DNA from: JAJDAT01 sp964570665
GTDB lineage: Bacteria; Nitrospinota; Nitrospinia; Nitrospinales; JAJDAT01
Assembly (NCBI GenBank): GCA_964570665.1
Contig: CAZMZH010000007.1
Coordinates: 145,910 to 209,909 of the forward strand
Length of the DNA: 64,000 nucleotides
Direction: 5' to 3'
Shown: positions 1 to 14,000 of the stretch, piece by piece
Layout: the number at the start of each line of letters is the position of its first letter
How positions within the stretch are numbered: position 1 is the first letter of the stretch
The notes under the pieces: model-generated
Told to the model about the DNA's origin: nothing
Database searches by the model: none
The model's input: the letters and a program-made list of their open reading frames with translations, nothing else
Made by a program: the position numbers and the translations under genes

Positions 1-20
1 NNNNNNNNNNNNNNNNNNNN
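1..20. other. Run of unknown bases (N)
   Basis: The first 20 positions are N. The reading frame of the following gene is already open at the first known base, so its 5' end lies outside the window or in the unresolved stretch. Confidence 0.99.
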
Positions 21-3000
21 ACGACAACGCAGCGCTCACCTTAACTATTGTCGAAGGCGGCCTCCCCGTCGATACGTCGACTTTGGGCGCTAAAACCGTT
101 ACTTACAATGTCACTGACGCCAACGGCAACAACGCTGTTCAAGTGACACGTACCGTCACGGTAGTCGATAACACAATACCCGTCATAACCGTAACTGGCG
201 GCAATGTCACCATTGAAGCAGGTACGGTTTATGATGCTACCGCCGACTTAGGAGCAACCGCTACAGATAATCTCGACGACAACGCAGCGCTCACCTTAAC
301 TATTGTCGAAGGCGGCCTCCCCGTCGATACATCGACTCTGGGCGCTAAGTCAGTCACCTACAATGTCACGGACTCCGAAGGCAACGACGCTGTGCAAGTA
401 GTTCGTACCGTCACTGTAGTGGATACTACAATTCCTGTCATATCCTTAAACGGACTCAGTTCTATCACCGTCGAAGCCGGATCGGTTTACGACGCTGCTG
501 AAGACGAGGGAGCGAACGCTACAGATAATCTCGACGACGACACAGCCCTCACCTCCACTATTGTCGAAGGCGGACTCCCTGTCGACACATCGACGCTGGG
601 CGTTAAAACAGTCACCTACGACGTCACGGACTCCGAAGGCAACGACGCTGTGCAAGTAGTTCGTACCGTCACTGTAGTGGATACTACAATTCCTGTCATA
701 TCCTTAAACGGACTCAGTTCTATCACCGTCGAAGCCGGATCGGTTTACGACGCTGCTGAAGACGAGGGAGCGAACGCTACAGATAATCTCGACGACGACA
801 CAGCCCTCACCTCCACTATTGTCGAAGGCGGACTCCCTGTCGACACATCGACGCTGGGCGTTAAAACAGTCACCTACGACGTCACGGACTCCGAAGGCAA
901 CGACGCTGTTCAAGTAACTCGTACCGTCACCATAGTGGATACGACAATTCCTGTTATTTCTTTAGTCGGTCTCAACGCGATCACCATTGAAGCGGGATCG
1001 GTTTACGACGCTACCGTCGATGCAGGAGCGTCCGTTACAGATAACCTCGACGACGACACAACTATCACCGGCGCTGTTAGCGTGAACGGACTCCCTGTCG
1101 ACACGTCGACTCTTGGCGATAAAACAGTCACTTACGATGTCACAGATGCCAATAATAACGTCGCCGCTCAAGTGATTCGTACCGTCACCGTAGTGGATAC
1201 AACACCTCCAGTAATTACTATCAATGGCAACAATCTAACTGTTGAAGCAGGGACAGTTTATGACGCTACCGCCGACTTAGGAGCGACCGCTACAGATAAC
1301 TTCGACGATGACGCAACGTTAACCGCCACTATTGTCGAAAACGGACTCCCAGTCGATACGTCGACGGTGGGCACTAAGTCAGTCACCTACAATGTCACTG
1401 ATTCAAACGGCAACAACGCTGTGCAAGTGGTCCGTACCGTCACGGTAGTGGATACCACGGATCCAGTCGTAACGGCTCCTGACGACGTTACGGTAGAAGC
1501 GACCGCCGCTTTAACGACGGTTGCTCTAGGAACGGCTACGGCTACGGATATAGTTGACGGCACAGTGACAGTAACAAACGACGCTCCGGCAACATTCCCA
1601 GTGGGAACGACTACGGTGACTTATACCGCAACCGATGTAAACGGTAATACGGGAACAGCGACCCAAACCATAACGGTTGTGGATACCACCAAACCGGTTA
1701 TTACTTTAGTTGGAGACAATCCATTTACTATCGAATTCGGAGCAACTTATGTCGACCCCGGAGCAAACGCTACGGATGAAGTTGACGACAACACAACTCT
1801 CACCGCCGCAATTGTTAAAGGGGGAATTCCCGTTAACACTTCGACGTTAGGAAATAAGACGGTTACCTACAATGTCACGGATACAGCCGGAAATATCGCC
1901 GTGGAAGTCACTCGAACGGTCGCCGTCGTTGACACCACCGATCCAGTCGTAACGGCTCCTGCAAACATAACAATTGAAGCGGTAGCTCTAACGACAACGG
2001 TCAATCTAGGAACCGCCACCGCTAACGATAATTTCGACGGCGCATTAACTCCGGTGGCAACCGCTCCTGGGGTTACTATTGCCAGTAATTCAGGAGATTT
2101 CCCGGTTGGCGTTCATACTGTCACCTATACCGCAACCGATTCATCTGGGAATATTGGAATAGCGACCCAGACCGTAACCGTTCAAGATACGGTTTTTCCA
2201 GTTATTATTTTAGTTGGGGCCAATCCGTTAAATATTGAAGTAGGAACCACTTTTAACGATCCGGGAGCGATTGCGACAGATGCTGTTGACGGAAATCTTC
2301 CCATATTTATTGGAGGAGATACCGTGGTCACCTCTGGGGTCGGCGGTCCTTTCGATATCACCTATTCCGCTACAGACAACGCTGGAAACACGGCGTCTAT
2401 CAACCGTACTGTCAATGTTGTTGATCTTACCGCCCCTGAAGTAACGGCCGCTGGCGATCTTATTATAGAAGCGACGGGAACAAACACGAGCGTTACTTTA
2501 ATAAACATTACGGGCCAAACTCCTGCCGTGGCTTCCGCTAACGATAATATCGACGGCGCGTTGACTCCTATTGCCGCCGTTACGTCTACGCCTGCGGTTA
2601 CGCTCACGAACAATACGGGTGATTTTCCAATTGGCGTTCATACCGTCACCTGGTCGGCAACCGATGCGGGGGGTAATGTAGGTACCGCTACGCAAACGGT
2701 AACCGTTCAAGACACTACGGGGCCCGATGTTGTTTTAATCGCTCAAAATAATGAGATCGATCCTTTAAACATTGTAGTGGGAACAACCTACGTCGAACCG
2801 GGAGCGACCGCTACCGATATCGTTGACAACGTTCTCCCAGTTACCATTGCCGGGGATACGGTCGACACCTCGGTGGTCGACGTTTCTTTTACCGTCACCT
2901 ATACGGCAACGGATAATACCGGCAATCCAACGACCGTAAACCGCGTTGTGAACATTGTTCCGCCACCGGACACCATAGCGCCAGTCATTACCTTGGTAGG

Positions 3001-4582
3001 AGATAACCCACAAACTATCACTGTAGGCAACTCTTATGTGGAATTGGGAGCTACGGCGAATGATGATATTGACGGCGATATTACGGCCAATATACTGATA
3101 AATCCCACTAACGTGAATACGGCAGCTATTGGGACTTATTCAGTCACTTATGACGTTGTAGACGACGCCGGCAATCCGGCAGTTACCCAAACCAGAACGG
3201 TGAACGTCGTAGCGTTGGACAACATCCCGCCAACTTGTACCGCTTCGGCAATTACAGTAACCGCTACCGGCAGTTTTACGTCAGTGACTCTTGCTTCTCC
3301 CACGGCAACGGATAACGTGGGCGTTACTTTAATAGATAACGACGCTCCTTTAGTGGGATTTCCCATAGGTGTCACAAATGTAATATGGACCGTATTCGAT
3401 GCGGCGGGAAATAGCGGTACTTGTAATCAATCTGTCACTGTTGTTCAATCTCAATCTAATGGCGATACGCGCATTGTGATTACCTCGCTTCCATTTATCG
3501 CCGAGTTTGCAGGGTCTTATATATTTGCCAGTAATCTCACTCACACCACTACAGATCCCGGCAGTTGTATCACCATCAATGCCGATAACGTCACCATCGA
3601 TTTAAACGGTTTCAGCTTGATCGGTTCCGGCCAAACCGCCGGTTGCGATTGTCATGGGATATCAACCGGCGGGAAATCAAATATCAAAATATTAAATGGC
3701 ACTATTTCGGATTTTGCCGGCAACGGAATTTACGACCTTTCTCCAAACGCAAATGGAGTCAGTATCCAGAATATAACAACCGCTTCCAATGGCGGGCATG
3801 GAATATTCTTGAACGGAAATAGTCATACGGTAACCAAATCCGTGGTTTACAATAATTTAACGGGAGGTGTTTTTGTACAAAATAGCTCTAAAATCCTGAC
3901 CAACACGGTATACAGCAATACCGGTCCGGGTATTACCACAGAGAACGGAGCCACCATTTTGACCAATACGGTATACGCGAATACCGGCGCGGGTATATCA
4001 ACAATCAATGGTTCCACCTTGAATCAAAATACTGTTTACCAAAATACAGGTAACGGAATCATCGTCAATGACGGTTGTACATTGTCATCCAATACGGTTT
4101 ATGAAAATACCGGCGACGGAATCGTCTGCAATAACGGTTCGACGCTAACCAACAATACCGTCCACAATAATACGGGGACGGGTATTGTTTCCTTAATCGC
4201 AGCAAAAGTGAAAGGCAATACCTGTTATCTAAATGGCGATTCGGGAATTGTCGCTGGAGCCGGTTCCATGGTTTCGGATAATATCGTCAATGGAAATAAT
4301 ACAAACAGTATCGCGACCCAAGGCGGAATTTTTGTTTCTGGAAACGTAACCCTCAAATGCAACCAGGTCACTAACAACGCAATCCAGAATATTTTAGTAA
4401 CCGGAGACGGAAATGTTTTAAAGGACAACACCGTCAATCTGTCCGATATTGGAATCAACTTTGACGGTTCCGGGTTTAACTTCTTCTCTGGGAATAAAGC
4501 TAGCGGAAATACCACAAGCGGTTTTTCCGGAACGGCTTTACCTACAGGACTAGCCGATGGCGGAGGCAATATCGATTTTTAG
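21..4582 (+). CDS. Partial surface protein: Ig-like (HYR/DUF5011-type) domain array with C-terminal beta-helix
   Basis: The frame is open from the first known base (the codon at 23 reads Asp), so this is the 3' part of a larger gene; an internal TTG at 83 is not a credible start. About 13 Ig-like units of roughly 80-86 residues follow one another up to about 3460. Each starts near a V-V-D-T-T-x-P-V-[IV] motif and ends near Y-x-[VA]-T-D-x-x-G-N. This is the pattern of HYR and DUF5011 bacterial surface modules. From about 3470 to 4560 the sequence changes to a right-handed parallel beta-helix with short repeats of the form N-T-V-Y-x-N-T-G-x-G-I, as in NosD-type proteins. Ig stalks ending in a beta-helix suggest an extracellular adhesin or polysaccharide-binding protein; that role is inferred. 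No anchor or sorting domain is visible at the C-terminus (ends G-N-I-D-F). Confidence 0.85.
365..909 (+). repeat. Exact 258-bp tandem duplication inside the Ig-like array
   Basis: Positions 365-622 and 623-880 read identically base for base, and the match continues into a third unit until 909. The period of 258 bp is one 86-residue Ig-like domain. Neighbouring units in the same array have diverged at many positions, so these two copies are a recent in-frame duplication or a gene-conversion product. Confidence 0.95.
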
Positions 4583-4593
4583 GGACACTTTAA

Positions 4594-4633
4594 GGTAAGG
4601 TTTCAGATTTACACTTAATTCTGAAACCTTGCC
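4594..4633 (+). terminator. Probable terminator hairpin after the Ig/beta-helix gene
   Basis: A perfect 10-bp inverted repeat, AAGGTTTCAG (4597-4606) with CTGAAACCTT (4621-4630), lies 11 bases past the stop codon; G-C pairs and one G-U pair extend it to 13 bp. The loop is 14 nt. It is followed by pyrimidine-rich DNA rather than a clean T run, so termination efficiency is uncertain. Confidence 0.6.
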
Positions 4634-4856
4634 CTCCCTCATTCCTCCTTTTATATCCACCACAGGATGTTTTTAGATTTCAAAAACAATTTAATCATTA
4701 TCAAAAGTGTAATTTTTTTCACCTTTCCAAAATCATAAATACTTAATATTAAAATTATTTATTAAAACGGACTTCTTTCTGTTTATTTTTTGAGATTGAA
4801 AATTTATTCCCAATCCACTCTCCTGCAAAAAAAATGACTATTTTTGCATCATTCCG

Positions 4857-4900
4857 CAAAGCGAAAACCATTGAAAATCGGCGCTTTGTGTTTCGATAAT
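4857..4900 (+). promoter_or_regulatory. Candidate sigma70-type promoter of the giant exoprotein gene, with overlapping inverted repeat
   Basis: TTGAAA (4871-4876) and GATAAT (4895-4900) are separated by 18 nt in an AT-rich 456-bp gap before the ATG at 5039. The arms CAAAGCG (4857-4863) and CGCTTTG (4882-4888) form an inverted repeat overlapping the -35 and spacer, which could be an operator. This is motif matching only. The rest of 4634-5038 is AT-rich with no gene that I can support. Confidence 0.4.
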
Positions 4901-5038
4901 TAGACTTTTGTATAAAAAAAATGTATATTAAGCCTTAATTTATAAGAATTTATGAGTTTTTATCTTCTATAAATTTTGAAAAAAGTTTGTTTTCAGAAAC
5001 TGTTGCGACATCTCAGTAACTTCCTACTGCCGATAAGA

Positions 5039-8000
5039 ATGGACGAACTGATTCAAAAATCTCAGAAAAGGTTCCTTAAACCGAACCTCTCCATATTCTT
5101 CCTTCGGTTATGGATTGGTTTTTTGGTTTACCTCATTGGCGGTTGGCCCACCTTAGTTTATGCGCTCCCTCAAGACGGTCAAATAGTCGCCGGGCAAGGA
5201 AATATCCAGCAGCCCTCTCCGACCGACATGGTCGTCAATCAGTCTTCCGAAAAAATGATTGCCGATTGGCAAAGCTTTGGCATTGGCAGTCAAGAGTCCG
5301 TACAATTCAAACAACCCGGCTCTAACTCCGTCGCTTTAAACCGAGTTCTCGGAGCCAACCCCAGCGAAATCCTCGGAAAACTATCCGCAAATGGTCAGGT
5401 TTTCCTGACAAATCCTTCTGGAATTCTTTTTGGCCAAAATGCCCGCGTCAACGTAGGCGGTCTCATGGCCACGACCTTAGGAATCTCTAATAAAGACTTT
5501 TTAGACGGAAATTATAAATTTAATCAGGATCCAAGTAAGGCGCTAGCCTCCATATATAATAAGGGACTTATTCAATCTTCCGGTTATGTGGGTCTCCTCG
5601 CCCCTAATGTTGAAAACCACGGGACCATCATCGCGAACGCCGGTTCGGTTGCGCTGGGCTCTGGCAATGCCGCGTCGTTAGATTTTATTGGCGACGGTTT
5701 AATCAACTTTGCTATTACCGAACCTGTCGAAGGGGAAGTATTAGACTCCGATGGCAACGTCGTAGAACATCGCGTATTAAACACTGGGAAGATTCAAGCG
5801 GGTACTGTCGCGCTTACGGCAAAGAACGCTAGCGATGTCATAAAAAATGTCGTCAATAATACGGGTGTGATTGAAGCCTATTCCGCCGTTGAAAAAGACG
5901 GCGAAATTTATTTAATGGCCGAAGGCGGTAAAGTTTCTGTATCGGGTACTTTGGATGCCTCCGGTAAGAGAGCCGGTGAAAAAGGCGGAACCATTCATGT
6001 CTTAGGAGACGAAGTTGATTTAGATAACGCCTCCATCGACGCTTCGGGCGATGCGGGTGGCGGAACGGTTTTAGTGGGTGGTGACTTTCAAGGAAAAGGT
6101 TCCATCCAAACAGCCAATAACACCCGAGTTAGCGAAGATACCTTAATCAATGCCGACGCCCTTTCTCAAGGAAATGGCGGCAAGATCATTATTTGGTCGG
6201 AAAACTCAACGGTCACAAAAGGAATCTTAACCGCTCGCGGCGGAGCGATAAGCGGCAATGGCGGGTTGATTGAAACTTCCGGCAAAAACCATCTTGTCGT
6301 TACTAAAGCCGCAGACGTTTCCGCTAAGAATGGTTTGGCAGGTACCTGGCTATTAGATCCGCGCAATATAGAAATTACTAACGCTACTAGCGGGGTCGAT
6401 CAAAATGGCGGCGAGTTCAATCCAAACTCAGATAGCTCTACAGTTGACGTCGCTTTAATCAATCAAGCCCTTAATAATGGAACCAGTGTCGTTATCACGA
6501 CCGGTACGGATGGCAATCAAGAAGGCAATATCACCGTTACCGCCGCCATATTAAAATCGTCGGGAGGAGACACTTCCTTAACGCTCAATGCCGCCGGTAA
6601 GATCATCGTCAACAATACGATCGCATCGACCTCTGGTAAGTTAGACGTTAATTTATTGGCCAAGTCCGATATTGATATCAATGCGGCTATTTCAACTAAT
6701 GGCGGTAACTTTTTAGCCGATACCCAGGGCGGCGTTAACTCATTAACTCCTCATATTTCCGGAGTCGCTCCTACCATCAATCATGTTTCGGGAGCCCCTA
6801 CCCCAACAGGAACCACTAAAATTACCATCAGCGCCGACATAAACACTAACGGCGGCGACGTCAGCTTAGGCAACGCTAATGGCACAACAACCGTTGTCTT
6901 ATTAGGAGCAGGCCCCGTTCAAACCGACAACAACCAAGAGATTATTTTTAACGGCGGCTCTATCAATCAAGCGAAAGACCTTAATATCAATGCCGATATT
7001 ATAATAGAGGGTAATGGCGAAAACTTAACCTTGGCTGCGACCAACGATATTAACTTTAAAGGTTCGGTGTTATTGCGTAATGGCGGACTATCTTCCGTAA
7101 CCCTCGTTATCAACGCCGATAGCGACGCCGACGGTTCTGGAGACTTGATCGTTTTTGAAGACTCAACCATCAACACAAATGGCGCCCTCACTATAACAGC
7201 TAACGACATCGACCTATTGGGAGAGATCCACACCTCTTTATTTGGAGTGACGATTCTAGTTTCCGATAACGGCACAATCGGTCTTGGTAACGCCGCTGGC
7301 AATATGAGTTTAAGCGATGCCGAGTTAGATAGAATCTACAGCGCAGGATTGACCATTGGTTCTTTTACCAACGGCGATATTACCGTCGATGGCGTTAGTC
7401 GATTATTAACGCTTGGAACGACTTTAAACTCTGGCGGTAATGTCACCTTCCAAAATACCGCTTCTAGTATCGATTTCTTAACGGTTAACGCTAACGGAAA
7501 TATTGCAGTCAACACAGACTTGAACGTTGCTCAAGGGAGCTTTGTAGGAGTTGCCGATCACGACAATAGCGGCGCCGGCGATTTTTCGATATCTTCTGGA
7601 TCGGACTTAACCGCCGCTGGCAATATAACGATAACCGCAGTTAACATTTTACAAGGCGGCAATTTTAACTCTGGCGGCGCTCTGACATTGAATGGAACGG
7701 TTTTGGTTAGCGGACCCGTCAGCCAAACAGCCGCCAACGGCATAACCATTACAGACGATTTAATCAATGACGGAACGATAACCATTGATGCCGATTCTGA
7801 CAAAGACGGTTCTGGAGCTTTTACTTTAAATAACGGTATCTCCATCGTTTCAAACAACAACGATATCACCATCACCGCTAGCGATTTCATCATCAACGGA
7901 ACCATCAATAGCGGGTCGGCTACGACTACCTTATTAGTATCCGTCGACGGGACAACAATAGGTATCGGGGATGGTGGAGTCGGTTCCGCATCCATAAGCG

Positions 8001-11000
8001 GAACGGAAATTCAAAACATCACCGCAGGAACCCTAGTCATTGGCAATACCAACGCAGGTAGTATCAATGTCGGAACCGTTTCTGCCGCAAATTCAGCTAA
8101 CGTTGGAAATTTGGAGTTTCAATCTGGAAGCTCTATTACCGTTACAGGTAGCCTTTCAACTGGAGGAGATTTATCGATTCATGCTGGCTCCGGTTTAGAC
8201 GTCGACGCAACCTTGAATAGTTCTGGCGGTTCCATTCTGGCACAAGCCGATGGCAGTATTTCAATCGACGCGGGATTAACAACTTCTGGCGGTTTAATTT
8301 CATTAGAAACGAGCGGCGCCGATATCCATTTAAACCAAGACATTACGACAGGCGGCGGCGACTTCCTTGCCGACGCTGGCGCTAACTTTACCTCGGCTGA
8401 GTTAACCGTTCATGTTTCAGGCCTTGCTGTTGCCGCGCCTCGTATATCGGGGGCGCAAACAAATATTGATTCTCACATTTCTGGAGGAGTCGTCCCCACC
8501 GCCGACAAAGCCACTATTTTTATTAATGCCGACATTAGCACCTCCGGCGGCGATATCACCTTAGGCAGAAATAAAAATAAGGTTCAATCTTTGCTGGGAG
8601 CCCCTGGCGGACCGCCGACAAATGACGTTTCTTCAAATGTTGTTTTCGGTAACTTAACCGGCGGCGGCAATCAAAGCTTGGGAGCGGACGCAGGCAACCT
8701 CAACTTTAACGCATCGATATTTCTAGAAAATAAGGGAGTCAATACCCTCACCTTACAAGCACGCCAAAACGTTAATTTTAATGGCCAGGTTCTTTTAGGC
8801 GGTTCTGACCAACTTAATCTTATTGTCATCGCCGATAACGACAACAACGGCACAAGCGATTTTGTAGTCGGTTCTGGAGCTTCTGTTCAAACCAATGGCG
8901 GTTCTCTTGATATCACGGCAAAAGACATCGACTTGATAGGAGAAATCGACACCGGCGCAGGGGATATCTCAATCTCCGTATCAACAAACGGAACCATCGG
9001 ATTAGGGAACGCAACGGGAACCCTAACCTTAGACAATTCCGAGTTGGCCAGGTTAAACGGAGGAAATTTAACGCTAGGCAATAACTCTGGCGGAGACATC
9101 GTCCTAGATGGGGTTAGCCTTACTCAATTTACATCCGTCACACTGACCAGCGGCAATGATGTTTCGTTTAATAACAACTCTTCCGCATTTAACGATCTCA
9201 CTATAAATGCCAATGAAGATATAAACGTAAATGCCGACTTATCAACCCAGGGCAATTTTCTTGCGACAGCCAATGCCAATAGCAACGGATCGGGAGATTT
9301 TTCTTTAGGCGATGGTAATACGGTCGCCTCAACGGGCGACCTTACTGTCAATGCGATTAACATTTTTCAAAGCGGGAATTTTTCGGCAGGCGGTAATTTA
9401 ACCCTAAATGGCATATTAACGGTTGTTAGTAACGTAAATCTTTCCGCCCTGGACGGAATAACAATTACCCAAAACCTGATTAACACAGGAACCATTACTA
9501 TAAATGCCGATACCGATCTCGATGGCCTTGGAACCTTTAAACTAAATTCTGGGGTTTTAATTGATTCGGATAATTTTGACATAACCATCACTGCCGCCGA
9601 TTTTGATATCGCCGGTAATATCGATAGCGGCTCTGGAACTACCAGTTTATTTTTATCCATTAATGGCTCCCTGGCAATTGGCGATTCGCTGCACTATCAA
9701 GACGCTCAGATTAGCGGTTCCGAATTACAAAAAATTACCTCAGGAAACTTAGTACTCGGCGGAAGTCGGGCCCGTGTTGTGGGTCTCAATGGAGTTCTTT
9801 TAACCGATACCGCTAATATTGGTAATCTGACCGTTCAAAGTGGCGGAGATGTTGTTTTTGAAGGTGCAAGTTCCACTTTCAAAAATCTGACCATTAACGC
9901 TGAAAGAAATATTACGGCTAGAAATAACGTAACCACAACCATCGGCAACCTGATTGCGACGGCGGATAGTAATCAAGATGGATCTGGTGATTTTTTCCTC
10001 CAAGATAATACCACCCTAACCTCTTCGGATGATTTAACTGTTACTGCTGGAAATATCATTCAATTAGGTTCGGGCACATTCAGTTCCGGTGGAGTTCTAA
10101 CTCTTAATGGCAACATATTATCAGACACTGGAGTTATCAGCCTTCTAGCCGACGATGGGATTATAGTCACTGAAAACATCATTACGCATGGCGGAATTAC
10201 GATCAACGCCAACGTCGATCAAGATGCGATTGGCGATCTTGTGATTGAAGATGACGTCATCATCTATACCACAGGATCTGTTATCTTTTTAATCGCAAAC
10301 GATTTTGATATCAGAGGAACTGTTTCAGCCGCAACAGGAACCATAGTTATCGCAGAAAGAAGCGAAGCAAACTCTCGTCAATTGGAAATTGGCTCCAATT
10401 CAGGACCGGGAGGCAGCACCGCAAGCATAAGTTCCGCAGAACTAAGACGGTTGTCGGCTTGGAAATTAGATGTCCAATCGAGAGGCAATATATTTGTAAC
10501 GGGTATAGAAACTCAAGATTTGGCCGGTATCTTAAACGAAGTAGTATTTAATTCAATTACAGATAACGTTTACTTTAATCACGTCTCCAATTTTGGTCAA
10601 GATGTATCGGTTGCGGCAAATAAAGATATATTCATAAACCAAAACTTGACCACGGATGGAGATCTAGAGTTCATTAATGCCGCAAGCGCCGGAACCGGAA
10701 GACTTTTTCATCAATCCGGTGCAACCATAAACACCAATAATCACGACCTTCTTATCAAAGTTTCCGATGTAATTATTGGCTCCACTTCTTTTATAGACGT
10801 TGGCTCTGGAGCCATTACATTCGCCACCAATCAAAATAATACTATAGCCTTGGGCAGCTCATCGGGAGACTTGAACCTTTCGACCGACGAAATAAAAAAT
10901 ATCTCCGCCGGAAAGTTTCAAATCATTTCAAATAATCAATTTTCAAATGGCGATATTTTAGTGGGAGGACTTTTTGATGGTGTCGCCGATAGATTTGACG

Positions 11001-14000
11001 AAGTCATTTTATCGGGTCGACAAGATATTACTTTTGAAGGCGGGATTTCTAAATTCAAAGCGCTGACCCTCGATACTTGGGGAAACATTACAATAAATAG
11101 TAGCGTCACCACTGCGATAGGAAATCTTCAAGCTAATGCCGATTCGGATAACAACGGCGTTGGCGATTTTATACAAGCGTCTTCGTCAATTATTAGTTCC
11201 GCAGGAGATATTATCGTCACGGCTCCAAATATTTTTGCGAGTGGAACGGTAATGGCAGGTGGAACAATATTCTTTAACGGAACTGTAATAACTCCAGATG
11301 CAATAGTTTCTCTTTCCGCCGCAGATGGAATCATTATTAGCGACGATTTAATAACTTTTGGAACCATTTCAATTGACGCCGATAACGATTCGGATGGCTC
11401 CGGTACATTTACTATTCTATCGGGCAAACAGATTGTTTCTAATGACTTTGATATTAGCATTCGAGCTAGCGATTTTGATATCCAAGGCACAATCAATAGT
11501 GGAACAGGCAAAACGACCCTATTAGTTTCTGTCGCTAAGGCAATCGTAATTGGCGAAGGCGGCGGCGCTAGCGATGCTTGGATCACTGGCAATGAGTTAC
11601 AGAAAATTACAGCCGCCAACCTGGTTGTAGGAAACGACACGAATAATACAATCGTTCTAAACGGAATAACCGCTGCGCAAAGCCAAAATATCGGTGAATT
11701 TAATTTACTTGCTACGGGTTCTAATGCAGATATTCACTTCCTCACCCCTTCTTCAGTTAAAAAATTAACGGCAACAGCCGACGATGAAATCCGTGTCATG
11801 GGCAATTTAACGGTAACTCAAGGCGATTTATCTTTAACGGCATTTAACGACATATTTATTGAAAGCGACATTACTGCCGCATCAGCCGTCTCTATAAGGG
11901 CAAACGACGACGTTACTATTGAAAATAATATCATTGCCAATGGCGATGTCTATGTTAAAGCCGACTTAGACGGTTCCGGCGGGGGTAGTGGCGGCAACAT
12001 AGTAATGACCGACGGCTCTGAAATAAACGCCGGATCAGGTCTTATAAGTCTCCAAGCGAATGGCGGAATTGTATTGAGTCGTTTAGTTACAACCAATTCT
12101 TCCGACACCGCCGTTTTAGTGCACTCTATTTCCCGCTCAATTCAAGATGCCGGCGATACCGGCGGTGTCAATATTGAAGCCGCATCTGGTGGTTTAAAAC
12201 TTATAGCTAACTACATTGGAATTGGTAACGCTATTGAAACTACCGTCAGTAAATTGGAATTTTCGTCTGGAGCTAATTCAGGGGTAATCCTTATTAATGA
12301 AACAGACGACTTACAGTTAACCAATTCTTTTGCATATGGAGGCTCCTCATTAGTCAAAGTTTCGGCGGGAGGAGATTTGAGTCTTCAAGGCGGCTCTTTT
12401 GAAAACGAAGCTTATTTTCAAGCTACCGGTTCCATCAACATCGAACAAAGCGTCTCTTCAAATGGAAACTTTAGCTTCGTTGCCGACAGCGACTTCAATG
12501 GAAATGGCGACTTTATAGTCAATTCCGGGATAACTTTAAATACAAGCGGTAATATTCTAATTACCTCACAAGCCGGAACTATAAATGGGATCTTATCCGC
12601 TGGAACTCTCAAACTTTCAACTAACGGAGTAATTACCGGAACACTACAAGCCGCAGACGGCGTAACGATCAGCGACAATCTCATTCTAAACCAAGATATT
12701 ATTATCGACGCCGATACCGACCAAGATGGCGTTGGAATCTTCACTCTAAATACCGGCACTTTAATTTATTCCAATAATAACGACATAACGATCATAGCAA
12801 ATGATTTTGATATTGACGGTTTAATAGATAGCGGTACTGGAATTATAACTTTCAAACGCGCCACGGCAGGTTCTATTGGTATTGGAGAATTTAGTACCCC
12901 GCTGGATGCAATGCTTGACATTACTAATAACGACTCAGAAATTGCGCGACTTTTTACAGACAATTTGGTGATTGGCGGCGATAACACCACTTTTCTTAAA
13001 GTATCAGAAATGGTTACAGGTCGATATGACGATCCCAATGTCGATATTGAAAACACGCATATTAATGGACGTAAATTTTACGATATCGACAAAATAACTC
13101 TAAATGCGGAAGGCGATCTTGGTGTGGTTGCCTTTGACGACCAAGATTCCGAAAGACTCTCTTTCTATGACTTAGAAGTTAATGCCGTAGACGGAATTAT
13201 AAATAACGAAGAATTATACGCATTAGACGGTAATTTTAAATTTGACGCAGACTCGAATAATTTCGCCGACGGATTCGATTCACTTTTCTTAGGCGACCAT
13301 TATGGAAAAGATTTAACCGCAACGGGAAACATCGAGTTATCGGCTCAATCGGGGAAAATTTACTCTTTCGGTGAAATTTGGCTAGACGCTGGCGGATCAG
13401 TCGAAACGACAGGGTATGTAGACGCCGATAGTATGTTTACTATTTATGCTAACGATGGAATTACGATAAATAATAACGTAGACGCAAGCGGTTATGTTTC
13501 ATTATATGCAGATCGAGATGAAAATGGAGGCGTCTTCAGCTTAGTAGATGGAGCCCATATAAGTTCGCCGCTCGACTTAAGAATCGAAGCAAGCGATATC
13601 AATTTAAATAACACGGGAGCGCTTATTGGTCGCAATATAGCGCTCACAAATACTAGCTTCGGAACGTCCATAGGGATCGGCGACGCCACTGGCGATTTCA
13701 CATTGAGTGGTAACGAGCTACAAAATATTACGACAGGAACACTAACCATTGGCGGTAATTTCACGAGTCAAATTAACGTGGATGGCGTTACGGCATCTCA
13801 AAGCCAACTTATTGATACCGTTTCATTAAACGCTCTCAACATTAATGGCGGCACAACCGCCCTAATCGATTTTAGTAATAACGCTTCTACCTTCAACGCT
13901 CTTATTGCAAGCTCCGCAAACGATATCGATGTAAACGTTGACGTAAACACTGTCGTCGGAGATTTTACAGCCATAGCTGATTCAGCCCATATTTCAGGCA

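Noticed and set aside
446..1171. Three nearly identical antisense ORFs of about 69 residues opposite the Ig-like array
   Set aside because: They are the reverse-strand shadow of the tandem Ig domains and have the same 258-bp spacing; no ribosome site or protein character.
4976..5038. TTG at 4976 as start of the giant exoprotein
   Set aside because: No ribosome site, and the extra 21 residues have no counterpart in the paralogue; ATG 5039 still leaves a long signal peptide. Not fully excluded, since large TPS proteins can have extended signal peptides.
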